64,000 nt of DNA from Castellaniella sp. (GTDB lineage Bacteria; Pseudomonadota; Gammaproteobacteria; Burkholderiales; Burkholderiaceae_B): contig NZ_SCQN01000014.1 in NCBI RefSeq assembly GCF_004321985.1, positions 154,658-218,657 of the forward strand, written 5' to 3'. How positions within the stretch are numbered: the first letter of the stretch is position 1; each line of letters begins with the position of its first letter. Shown here in pieces: positions 51,494-58,773 of the stretch. Made by a program: the position numbers and the translations under genes. The notes under the pieces are model-generated. The model did not search any database and was not told the DNA's origin. It saw only the letters and a program-made list of their open reading frames with translations.

Positions 51494-51858
51494 GGGGCCG
51501 ACTTGGCTTCGACGTGGGTCGCAAAACAGGATAGTGCATACCGAGCACCAGTTCGCTCGTAAATCCACTGGAAATCTACAAACGCCAACGACGAGCGTTT
51601 CGCTCTGGCCGCTTAGGCGGTGAGCCGCTGCACCGACTGGTCCCTGGGTCGGGTGGGGTAAAACCTACAGCAGCGTCATTCACAGGGAATCGGGTTCGAT
51701 CAGGTCACTGGGTCGGGTCTTAAACTAAAGTGAATCGCCAAGGAAGGGCCTGTCGTCTGGCATGATCCAAGGTTAAAACTTAAAGTAGGCCGACTAAGTA
51801 TGTAGAGCTACTTGCAGAGGGCTTGCGGACGGGGGTTCAATTCCCCCCGGCTCCACCA
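51494..51858 (+). ncRNA. ssrA: tmRNA (transfer-messenger RNA)
   Basis: tmRNA rescues stalled ribosomes and adds a proteolysis tag. The 5' GGGGCCG and 3' CGGCTCC-ACCA form the tRNA-like acceptor stem, and GGGTTCAATTCCC is the T-arm. The tag frame (51584-51616) reads ANDERFALAA followed by TAG. It is a one-piece tmRNA of 365 bases with CCA encoded. The island begins directly after its 3' end, and the gene itself is intact. Confidence 0.97.
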
Positions 51859-52054
51859 GTCTCCAGAATCCCAACCTTGATGGTTGGTGTGGAGTTAAGC
51901 AAAAGTTGGCCATTTGGCCACTTTATGCTTTATTTCACGGATGGCCAGATTTTGCTTTTTTGCAAAAATGTAGTAGGAATTCAGAGATCTGCCCATGTAA
52001 AAGGGGTGTCTCCAAACGGAGACACCCCTTTTTTATGCTGGCAGCGTGGTGGAC
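51859..52054. other. Junction between ssrA and the transposition operon
   Basis: No gene is seen here. After CCA comes a small hairpin (CCAACC/GGTTGG, 51871-51887) without a T-run, three copies of TGGCCA within 50 bases (about 51904-51945), and the motif CAGAGATCTGCCCAT (51982-51996), which is nearly the same as one upstream of tnsAB in inverted orientation. One transposon end should lie in this stretch; TGTGGAG at 51888 is a candidate TGT terminus but is unproven. Confidence 0.45.
51999..52032. terminator. Bidirectional terminator between ssrA and tniQ
   Basis: AAAAGGGGTGTCTCC (51999-52013) pairs perfectly with GGAGACACCCCTTTT (52018-52032) around AAAC, and T-runs follow on both strands (T6 on plus, T4 on minus). 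It ends the tnsAB-tnsC-tniQ transcript and could also catch read-through from ssrA. Confidence 0.9.
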
Positions 52055-53479
52055 TTAGACCGCGTTGTCGTTTGCGGCCTGGTACGCGAGGTCAGTGAGA
52101 ACTGTATATAGATGTCGGGTGCTGTTGATCGTTTTGGTTCCGACTCGCTGCTCGACCTCGCTCACGGTGATTCCTTCCCCTTCATTTTTTAGGGCAATGC
52201 ACGCCTGTTTCAGTTCGTTGTGTAGCGCGGCTTCCCGAAGACTAGCTTGCTCATGGCGGTAGCGAAGGTGATATTCGCCCAACTGTCTGGCTTCTTGTGT
52301 GGCCTGGAGGTAGAGTAACCGCGTGTTGATGGACAGCGACTTGGCCACTTCGGTGACGCTGCGGGGTTTGGGCTGGAGCAACTCCCGGCGCAACGTGTTC
52401 CGGATGACTGACCAGTCATGCTCACGTCGTTCGCGGGGTTTCCGCTTTCCAGGCTCTGCCAGCACAAGCGCCATCTGTCGCTGAGCATCGGCCGCAGGCT
52501 GCCATTGATCAACCTTGCCTTGTAGTAAGTCCGCCAGCGGGATATCGCAGCATAGGGCGATGCGCGTGATTGTGTCCATGGTCACAGGCGTCTGAGAAGT
52601 GCGCCAATAGTGGATGGTCGATTTGCGCACCCCCAGTCGCCGAGCAAATCGCGCATCTACGCCTCCATCCAATTCATTGATGATGTGTTCAACCGCTTGG
52701 TGCAACGAGTCGGGGCCGGCCGTGAATTCATCCGGTTGGGGCGACGAGGTTACGGCGAGCAACGCGCTGATGCTCCTGGTGCGTGCGAAATTGATATCTG
52801 CGCGCTCGGCTTCGAGTGTGCTGGCCGAATTTCCGCCTTGTGCAGGTAGTGGCTCCGTCCGCGATTCTTCGTTGTTAGAGCCCAGGAACGTGCCACACGC
52901 GGTACACCACCCTGGTACGACAAAAGTCGCTGTGTGCCGCACATTGGACTTCTGGCAATGAGGGCAGCGGGCAACCAGTGCTGTGTTGTGGCGCTCGCAG
53001 ACCTTGTTCAACCCGATGTCCCAGGCCAGGCGAAAGTACGGCGGTCGGCCTGACTTCTGATCGGCGGCAAAGCACTGCGGGCACCACCGCGCCTGATTCG
53101 CCATTAGTCCCTTGGATGCGACACAACCCCGCAAAGGCAACAGCGTCAGATGCTTCAGGGTATTGACGCTGGTCAGCTGCGCCAGCATGCCCGCCCAACT
53201 CAATGCAGCGTCTCCCAACCCTGAGATTGAGCGTTCATACCAGAGATAACGGCTTTTGCCGTGAGTGCCCTGGTGGGTTTCCCACCGCTCAGGCTCAATC
53301 CTCTCGATAATGAATTTGGACAGATCGTGTGTCGTGCAAGCATGGCTATGCACAAGTCGGCAGAAGTAGCTCGTCAGGCTCTCAACTTGCGGGGTTGAGA
53401 GCCCAATGGGCGCCAATGCATGCAAGCTGGAGCGAGGCACAGAAGCCAGGGTGCGATCCAAAATGGCGAGATTGCTCAT
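52055..53479 (-). CDS. TnsD/TniQ-type transposon targeting protein
   Basis: TniQ/TnsD proteins bind target DNA and recruit TnsC. In this 474-residue protein the TniQ zinc fingers are clear: C133-C136 (WCPQC), C161/H164 (CERH), C172-C175 (RCPHC) and C192-C195 (WCTAC). Beyond residue 270 a Cro-like helix-turn-helix is visible (LGVRKSTIHYWRTSQTPVTMDT), and a second basic helical domain follows to the end. The length is close to Tn7 TnsD and longer than most CRISPR-associated TniQ, suggesting sequence-specific targeting. Its ATG overlaps the tnsC stop (ATGA). Confidence 0.88.
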   Translation of the reverse strand: MSNLAILDRTLASVPRSSLHALAPIGLSTPQVESLTSYFCRLVHSHACTTHDLSKFIIERIEPERWETHQGTHGKSRYLWYERSISGLGDAALSWAGMLAQLTSVNTLKHLTLLPLRGCVASKGLMANQARWCPQCFAADQKSGRPPYFRLAWDIGLNKVCERHNTALVARCPHCQKSNVRHTATFVVPGWCTACGTFLGSNNEESRTEPLPAQGGNSASTLEAERADINFARTRSISALLAVTSSPQPDEFTAGPDSLHQAVEHIINELDGGVDARFARRLGVRKSTIHYWRTSQTPVTMDTITRIALCCDIPLADLLQGKVDQWQPAADAQRQMALVLAEPGKRKPRERREHDWSVIRNTLRRELLQPKPRSVTEVAKSLSINTRLLYLQATQEARQLGEYHLRYRHEQASLREAALHNELKQACIALKNEGEGITVSEVEQRVGTKTINSTRHLYTVLTDLAYQAANDNAV

Positions 53480-54489
53480 TCGGGCCTCCTTACTTCTTTG
53501 GTGGAGATTGTTTCGTTATCAAAACACTGCTCACCCCACTGAATCTCTTCCAGGATCCTTGTGTGCTGTCCAGGGGTAAGCAGGCAGCGATTGAGCAGCC
53601 CTTGCGTGACTGTGCTCGTCCTCTGGATCTGTGCAACGAATTTACGCACGATCGTCATGAGATTCCCAATGCAACCCAACGTGTTTTCTTGCAGCGTCGG
53701 GGCATTTTCAGTGAGTAGTCCCCCAAAGAGTCCACCGCACCGGCTCTCCAGTGTTTCAAGAAACACATAAAAGCTTTGGACGTCGTCGGCTACATCCACC
53801 TTGTAGCGCGAAAAGTGGATCTCTTCGATGCGTCGCGCAAGCTGTCCGGATAGACGGCTGACGCCCAAAATGTCGTAAGAGCCAAAGAGGATGATCTGGC
53901 ATTCCGCACAGTTCGACAGGCTTTTGAGAGCGTCAGTCTGCCGTTTCATCTGACTATCAGACACGTTTGTGAGGTGACCACCCTCATCGATCATGAGCAC
54001 CTTCACGCCGCGTGCGCGCAGGGCGTACTCTACCTTGGCGTGCAGGCCATCGGTCGTGTTCTTGCTGTGGCCCAGCGGCCGGTACATGTGATTGGTGTGG
54101 GGATCAATGCCGTAGGCCACCCCCGCAGGGGCGTCCATGCTCATCTCAAGCTGGCTGAGGATGGTGTTGTAGAAAAGTTTCCAGTTGAAGTTCTTTTCTG
54201 ACGTTGCTCGTGCCTCAACCTTTAGCACGGGGATGAGCCCGGGATTGTTGTTCATCTCGGACAAATAGCGCTTTTGCAGGTCTACTTCCAAAGTCTGCGA
54301 GAGTGTTGTTTTGCCGACCCCGGCTGGGCCAGTCACCAAAATGATGTGCCCTTTGCCCAGACTCAGCTGGGTCTTGATTTCGTCGATCGCATCCTTGATG
54401 CGTGGGTGCGTGATCCGTTTTTCCATCGTGGCATACGCTGCAGTGAGCTTGGCTTGCAGCGCTTGTTGTGCCTGGTCTTTCTTGTTCAT
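53476..54489 (-). CDS. TnsC/TniB-type AAA+ transposition ATPase
   Basis: TnsC links the target-binding protein to the transposase and controls target immunity. The 337-residue protein has Walker A GPAGVGKT (residues 54-61), Walker B LMIDEGGHL (about 165-172), a sensor-like ILFGSYDI and an arginine-rich RLSGQLARRIEEIHF region. It is translationally coupled on both sides: the start overlaps the tnsAB stop as TAATG and the stop overlaps tniQ. Confidence 0.9.
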   Translation of the reverse strand: MNKKDQAQQALQAKLTAAYATMEKRITHPRIKDAIDEIKTQLSLGKGHIILVTGPAGVGKTTLSQTLEVDLQKRYLSEMNNNPGLIPVLKVEARATSEKNFNWKLFYNTILSQLEMSMDAPAGVAYGIDPHTNHMYRPLGHSKNTTDGLHAKVEYALRARGVKVLMIDEGGHLTNVSDSQMKRQTDALKSLSNCAECQIILFGSYDILGVSRLSGQLARRIEEIHFSRYKVDVADDVQSFYVFLETLESRCGGLFGGLLTENAPTLQENTLGCIGNLMTIVRKFVAQIQRTSTVTQGLLNRCLLTPGQHTRILEEIQWGEQCFDNETISTKEVRRPE

Positions 54490-57254
54490 TAGTCCAAATC
54501 TCCATATAAGTCTGTTTGATAGGCAGCCGCGTTGGCGGCAGTTTTTTGCTCTTTGTGGCCTATCAAGACTTTTCGGAGAGATTTCTTCCTGATGGAATCG
54601 TGTCCGCTGGCTTGGTCGCGAGCGTATTGCTGGAGCGTATCCAGTCCAAAGGTTTTTGTCTGATCGTCACGCTGCTCAAGGAGCAAGCCGAGCTCCTGGT
54701 GTAGACGCGACGTCTCTTCCATTTTCTCCATCTGACGGCGGCTGTCCTCGCTGAGAGACATCGTGCAGATGAACTCCCTCAGTCGTGTGGCGGTGCCGAT
54801 GAACGGGTATGGGGGCGCTGCCTGACGGAATTTTTTGGAGTGCGTTTTCTGGTATTCAGCACTTACCGCCGCAAGTTGGCGTTCGTCCATGCGGGGCAGG
54901 TCGCGCAGCAACATGCAATGCGCATCAATCCACGTGCGATCCGGCTTTTGTACAAATACGCGTCCAACATTTTCCGGATCGAAGCGAACCGGCACCTTCC
55001 TGCTCGTCAACAGCAGGCTGTCAAAGTAAGGTGATTGGTAATAAAAATTATTGACCTTGACGCCCCTTTGCCGATCAATGGTTCGCAGTCCACCTTGATC
55101 TACCGACGGGCATGTCAAGATCAGAAGGTCCCGGTTGTAGGCAATCATGTGATGCGCTCGCTCGCCCGTTTCTTGTAGTGCCCGCTCAAACGCATCACGT
55201 GGAGACATGTCTAGCGTCGGATGCGGGGTCTGATCGTAAATGTTGAACGCCCAGTCCTCCAATACATGATAGAGGTGCTCCAGCCCCCAGGTCGCCAGGC
55301 GCTGAGGCAAGTGTGTGCCGGTGAGCGAGCGGACGTTCCTAGTGAGCTTTGTGTTGCCGTCCAGGTTATGAATGAGTTGCGTATTGAGTGTGCCGAACAT
55401 GCGCTCCATCACGGCGCCGGTTCGGGGTTGGCCGGCGGGGCGCAGCCGAAGGTTCGTACCCATGTAGCCCAGGAAGGATCTGACGTCATGGGAGATGAGG
55501 TCTTTCCCGTTGTCTGTCATCAGCGTTTGTGGCACACGATTCCAGCGCCGTACGAAATCGCGCAGGCACATAAAAACGGCTCGCCGGTCTGGTGGCATAA
55601 AGCTCAGGCACATCGCCATGATCCGTCGCGAGTAGGCATCTACCGCAAGCGAGAGCCAGGGCCTGCCCAGCGGGGTGCCTGTCTTTTGGGCTCTGAGTTC
55701 AATGTCGAGCAGTGTGTGGTCCATATGCACGCACTCGAATGGCCTCACACCATGGCGCGGGGTGTCATAGGAAAGGCTGTAGTAGAAAGGGGCCTGCTGA
55801 TACGCAAGGCGCTTGCCGTATCGGGCCCTACGGCTCGCATTGCTTTCATTGGCCTTCAGATAGTTGACGAAGGTGGGGTAGCTAGGGCACCCGATGGACT
55901 TGTTCTGGCAATGGGCCTGGAGTTCCTGGTGCGCGGCTTTGGCGGTAGGCGCGCGTGAGGTCACATAAAAAGTTTTCCGAATGAATTCCATGGCGCCGAT
56001 TTGCTCCTCGGACAGGCGTGGCTTGCGATTGCCTTTGTCGCCATGCCGGGGAGCAAGAGACAGGATTTCGTTCTCGTTGTTGATTACTGCAAGTGACTGT
56101 TGGGCTTTCAGTCGGCGGAAAGTGCGATCAGAAAACGGCGTTCTGCGCGGGTCATAGCCTTCGTCAAGCGCACGGGCGCGCTGGCGAGCCTTTTTGAGTT
56201 CGGATTCCGAGCGGCACAGCAGAGGGCTGATGTCGATTTCATTGGTGCTGGGGCTGCTCAGCACCGTCAGTTTTCCACTGGCATGTGTGTTGAGCAACCA
56301 GTCTTTGTTCAGAGTGGTGGTTCTGTTCTGTCCGGGGATGTTGCACACAACGCCATCTGCAGTCAGCAACTCAATCGTGAAGATGGTGCCGGAATAGCTA
56401 AAGGATGCCCCTTGGACCAGGGGGAACGCGAAGCTGCCCTCAGGCTGAGGCCTGCCTTCCATCAGCCGATCACGGTGGAACACCATCAGTTCGTGATCCC
56501 GATACACCAGGAAATTGTCGGGAGCACTCAGAAGCGCAGAATCCAGATCGCACATGAGATGCCCGTGGGCGACAGCAGTATTGATCTCGTCAGCCTGAAA
56601 ACCAAGCCCATGCAGATCCCGGATGCTCAGGCGCCCGTGTTCTTCGAGTGCAGCACGCAGCCCCGCCAAGACCTTCGGTGAGCACGATGGGGTCCTGGGA
56701 TCAAAATAGTCGCTGAGGATTTCCAGGTTTTTTGTGCGATTCGGATGGACGGCAGCGCTGCTATGCAACTCGTAGCCAATGCCCAGATCAGCGCAATACG
56801 CCTCGATCTGAGGGCTGCGCCACTGTGAACCTTGCTTCTCATAGCGCCAGGGGTGGCGCCGAGCCAGGGACATGAGCTTGTCTTCTGTTTTCCACTCCTG
56901 CAGCGTGATTTGGTCCTTTCGGATTACGAGAAAGTCAGGTGTGTGATCGATCGGATGCACTTGATCATTGCTCTCATCGAAGAGGTCAAGCTTCAGCCTA
57001 CAAGGCTGTGGGTAGTATTCCAGTAGCTGCGGGTCGTATTCGTAGTTAAGGGCAGCGGCGTATTCCGCTTGCCGGCTTTCCGTGGCGATCTCGCACCCCA
57101 TCTTGCGGCTCGCGAAGTACGTGATGATATTGGTCCCACGTGACTTCACCTCGCGCACAGGAGCTTGCTGTCGCGCATCTCGAACCAGCTTGCGCCCCTT
57201 TTCGGGAGTACCGAGACGATCGAACAAGCTATCCATTTCGACAGGAGTCAGCAT
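54489..57254 (-). CDS. TnsA-TnsB fusion transposase
   Basis: One 921-residue protein carries both Tn7 cutting activities. Residues about 40-190 form a TnsA-type endonuclease: E59 or E64 in the ATESRQAEY segment, D107 in HTPDF, and E120/K122 in LQEWK give a PD-(D/E)xK pattern. Residues about 200-480 contain helical DNA-binding parts. The DDE integrase core has D512 (VHMDHT), D581 (MTDNGK) and E617 (AVMERMF), with 35 residues between the last two (DD-35-E). A Mu-transposase-like C-terminal part follows. Separate TnsA and TnsB are the rule in Tn7; fusions are known in some Tn7-like groups. Start ATG at 57254. Confidence 0.9.
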   Translation of the reverse strand: MLTPVEMDSLFDRLGTPEKGRKLVRDARQQAPVREVKSRGTNIITYFASRKMGCEIATESRQAEYAAALNYEYDPQLLEYYPQPCRLKLDLFDESNDQVHPIDHTPDFLVIRKDQITLQEWKTEDKLMSLARRHPWRYEKQGSQWRSPQIEAYCADLGIGYELHSSAAVHPNRTKNLEILSDYFDPRTPSCSPKVLAGLRAALEEHGRLSIRDLHGLGFQADEINTAVAHGHLMCDLDSALLSAPDNFLVYRDHELMVFHRDRLMEGRPQPEGSFAFPLVQGASFSYSGTIFTIELLTADGVVCNIPGQNRTTTLNKDWLLNTHASGKLTVLSSPSTNEIDISPLLCRSESELKKARQRARALDEGYDPRRTPFSDRTFRRLKAQQSLAVINNENEILSLAPRHGDKGNRKPRLSEEQIGAMEFIRKTFYVTSRAPTAKAAHQELQAHCQNKSIGCPSYPTFVNYLKANESNASRRARYGKRLAYQQAPFYYSLSYDTPRHGVRPFECVHMDHTLLDIELRAQKTGTPLGRPWLSLAVDAYSRRIMAMCLSFMPPDRRAVFMCLRDFVRRWNRVPQTLMTDNGKDLISHDVRSFLGYMGTNLRLRPAGQPRTGAVMERMFGTLNTQLIHNLDGNTKLTRNVRSLTGTHLPQRLATWGLEHLYHVLEDWAFNIYDQTPHPTLDMSPRDAFERALQETGERAHHMIAYNRDLLILTCPSVDQGGLRTIDRQRGVKVNNFYYQSPYFDSLLLTSRKVPVRFDPENVGRVFVQKPDRTWIDAHCMLLRDLPRMDERQLAAVSAEYQKTHSKKFRQAAPPYPFIGTATRLREFICTMSLSEDSRRQMEKMEETSRLHQELGLLLEQRDDQTKTFGLDTLQQYARDQASGHDSIRKKSLRKVLIGHKEQKTAANAAAYQTDLYGDLD

Positions 57255-57454
57255 GTCACACCATCCTGGTAATAGGCGCAGTTAGTGTGCGTCAGCGCAC
57301 GAGCGGAGGCGCCAACGCCTGCGGTGCTGAGGCCCTCTCTCCAAGCGGTGCTGTAGATGCGCATTCCAGTGTTCTCCTTAGATCTCATGCAAAACAATCT
57401 ATAGACTTGGATCAAGTTGATTCAAGCAAATTGAAGAATTGGATGTTCTGAGAT

Positions 57455-57486
57455 GACCTAATGTGCAGATTTCTGCTCATTAGGTC
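57455..57486. repeat. 32-bp near-perfect palindrome upstream of tnsAB
   Basis: GACCTAATG (57455-57463) and CATTAGGTC (57478-57486) are exact inverted repeats, and inside them GCAGA/TCTGC pair as well, leaving two unpaired positions and a TT centre. It contains two opposed copies of CAGAnnTCTGCnCAT. It could be a transposase-binding site or an operator for the tns operon. Confidence 0.8.
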
Positions 57487-57487
57487 C

Positions 57488-57547
57488 CCGCGCTGTTGCA
57501 AAACTGCATTACTACCGTCGTGTGGTGGTAGTCCTCTCACAGCGCGG
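57488..57547. repeat. Nested inverted repeats, 60 bases
   Basis: The outer arms are CCGCGCTG (57488-57495) and CAGCGCGG (57540-57547); the inner arms ACTACC and GGTAGT (about 57511-57532) flank a 10-base loop. The single strand could fold into a two-part hairpin. It adjoins the palindrome at 57455-57486 by one base. Confidence 0.7.
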
Positions 57548-57633
57548 CGAGGTTGACAGAATTGTCCTTATCCTCCTTGCCTGCACATGACGCTCTGGCA
57601 TACTGGTCCCGTTCAGTCAGCCAAGAAGCCACC

Positions 57634-57849
57634 ATGCCACTTCTCGTTGCGCTTGATGAGTACGACGGCGCGATCCAGTGCATTGCCGCGCATGCGCAGC
57701 TTGCTCTGGCAGCACCTGAGCACCAAGAGGCGGCGTTGCAGTTGATCCTTTCTGTATGCCAAAAGACCGATGAAACGGTGGAGGACGTGCTGCGGTATGC
57801 AGGTCCTGCCTGCTTCACGAGCCTCGACGCAGACGTTTACTTGCGGTGA
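57634..57849 (+). CDS. Small unknown protein, island
   Basis: A 71-residue acidic, helical protein from ATG at 57634 (MPLLVALDEYDGAIQCIAA). A TTG 27 codons upstream would extend it but has no ribosome binding site. It lacks membrane segments. No family recognised; codon use looks plausible for a gene. Confidence 0.4.
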   Translation: MPLLVALDEYDGAIQCIAAHAQLALAAPEHQEAALQLILSVCQKTDETVEDVLRYAGPACFTSLDADVYLR

Positions 57850-58026
57850 TTCCCCGCCTTGATGCTCGGGGAAGAGGCTCATCTTGCGGGCGTGTCTTTT
57901 TCACGACGGGCGCGGGATTCTCCCACCTTTGGTAAATTTCTCCTTGCGCGTGGCTTGCGGCGTTTGATAGGCTATTCCCATAGGCTGTACCTTTGCCCAC
58001 ACATCAACCGCCCATCGGGTCCCATC

Positions 58027-58125
58027 ATGAACCACTACGAACGTCGCACGCCGAAGAATTGGACGATGACGGCCGCTTATATAGCGACCGTCGTGACCGC
58101 GTGCGCGGGGGACGTGATGGCGTGA
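58027..58125 (+). CDS. Possible 32-residue peptide
   Basis: MNHYERRTPKNWTMTAAYIATVVTACAGDVMA has a basic N-terminus and a moderately hydrophobic C-terminal half, like a short membrane peptide. It ends just before a terminator hairpin. It may be a small gene or chance. Confidence 0.25.
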   Translation: MNHYERRTPKNWTMTAAYIATVVTACAGDVMA

Positions 58126-58147
58126 CGTATTGATTTCGTCACCTGAC

Positions 58148-58182
58148 AAGCCCCGCCACCGCTGCGGGGCTTGTTGTTTTTA
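58148..58182 (+). terminator. Terminator in the island
   Basis: CAAGCCCCG and CGGGGCTTG pair around a short loop (CCACCGCTG region) and are followed by TTGTTTTT. It ends the transcript of the short ORFs at 57.6-58.1 kb. Confidence 0.8.
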
Positions 58183-58353
58183 CGGGCTTCGCAAGATCTC
58201 AAGCTTCTTGGAGTCCGCCATGCCGTTGATACCGCTTCCCGCCCAGAACGGCTGACCGTCGGTAGGCTGCTCTGCCGTCCCGAGGGAGGTTGAGCGTCCG
58301 TCGAGCAGTCGCGATTCCCGCCCTTTGCCACTCGTTTTTATCGGAGACACGTC
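58183..58353. other. Spacer before the zinc-ribbon gene
   Basis: I see no gene or clear promoter in this 170-base spacer. It ends in TCGGAGACACGTC, which gives the ribosome binding site GGAG for the next gene. Confidence 0.3.
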
Positions 58354-58743
58354 ATGTCCGAGGCCCGTGCTCGTCTGGATGCTTTGCCCAATCTCTACCC
58401 GCACCTTTTTCAGGGCGGCCCCTTGCCTTGGGGTTTCGAGGTGGGTGATGGCTGGAGCGATCTGATCGCCACGCTGTGTGTCCGCATCGATTCCATCCTG
58501 CGGGAGGCCCCGGGCGCCCAGTTCGAGATCTTGCAGGTCAAGGAAAAATTTGGCGCTCTGCGTTTTTACTACGAGATCGATGGGGTTGAAGAGTCTATCT
58601 CCGAGGCGGTCCTGGAGGCAGTGATGCTGGCCGGGAAGGCGAGCGTCCATATCTGCGAGCGGTGCGGGCGCCCGGGCGATCATGGCTCCAAAGAAGGCTG
58701 GCTCTTTACGCGATGCGCGGTCTGCCAGGCCGGTGATCCTTGA
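58354..58743 (+). CDS. Zinc-ribbon protein of unknown function
   Basis: A 129-residue protein. The central segment FEILQVKEKFGALRFYYEID and the C-terminal CERCGRPGDHGSKEGWLFTRCAVC (a four-Cys zinc ribbon) match a family of unknown proteins that I recall from plasmids, phages and genomic islands. The N-terminal WSDLIATLCVRIDSIL is also typical. The function is not known. The AAA gene starts 30 bases later. Confidence 0.7.
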   Translation: MSEARARLDALPNLYPHLFQGGPLPWGFEVGDGWSDLIATLCVRIDSILREAPGAQFEILQVKEKFGALRFYYEIDGVEESISEAVLEAVMLAGKASVHICERCGRPGDHGSKEGWLFTRCAVCQAGDP

Positions 58744-58773
58744 AGACTGGAGATATGGATAGGAAGAACCATC

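Larger units (their letters stand above)
57255..57633. other. Non-coding region upstream of tnsAB (candidate transposon end)
   Basis: No convincing gene is seen. It holds two striking dyads described separately (57455-57486 and 57488-57547), AT-rich sequence at 57390-57450, and a copy of the motif found near ssrA. TGTGAGAGG on the minus strand ending at 57541 is a possible TGT terminus. A transposon end and the tns operon promoter probably lie here. Confidence 0.4.

Noticed and set aside
57488..57547. Integron attC site
   Set aside because: The arms fold, but the R/L core boxes (GTTRRRY and its complement) are not present in the right places and no cassette-like gene layout surrounds it.
57553..57633. 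Longer start (TTG) for the 71-residue island protein
   Set aside because: No ribosome binding site precedes the TTG, and the extra residues have low-quality composition; the ATG at 57634 is preferred.
51859..58126. Tyrosine-recombinase island integrated into ssrA
   Set aside because: ssrA is a classic site for such integrases, but no integrase frame with the R-H-R-Y pattern is seen in this part and no second copy of the ssrA 3' end is found in the window.
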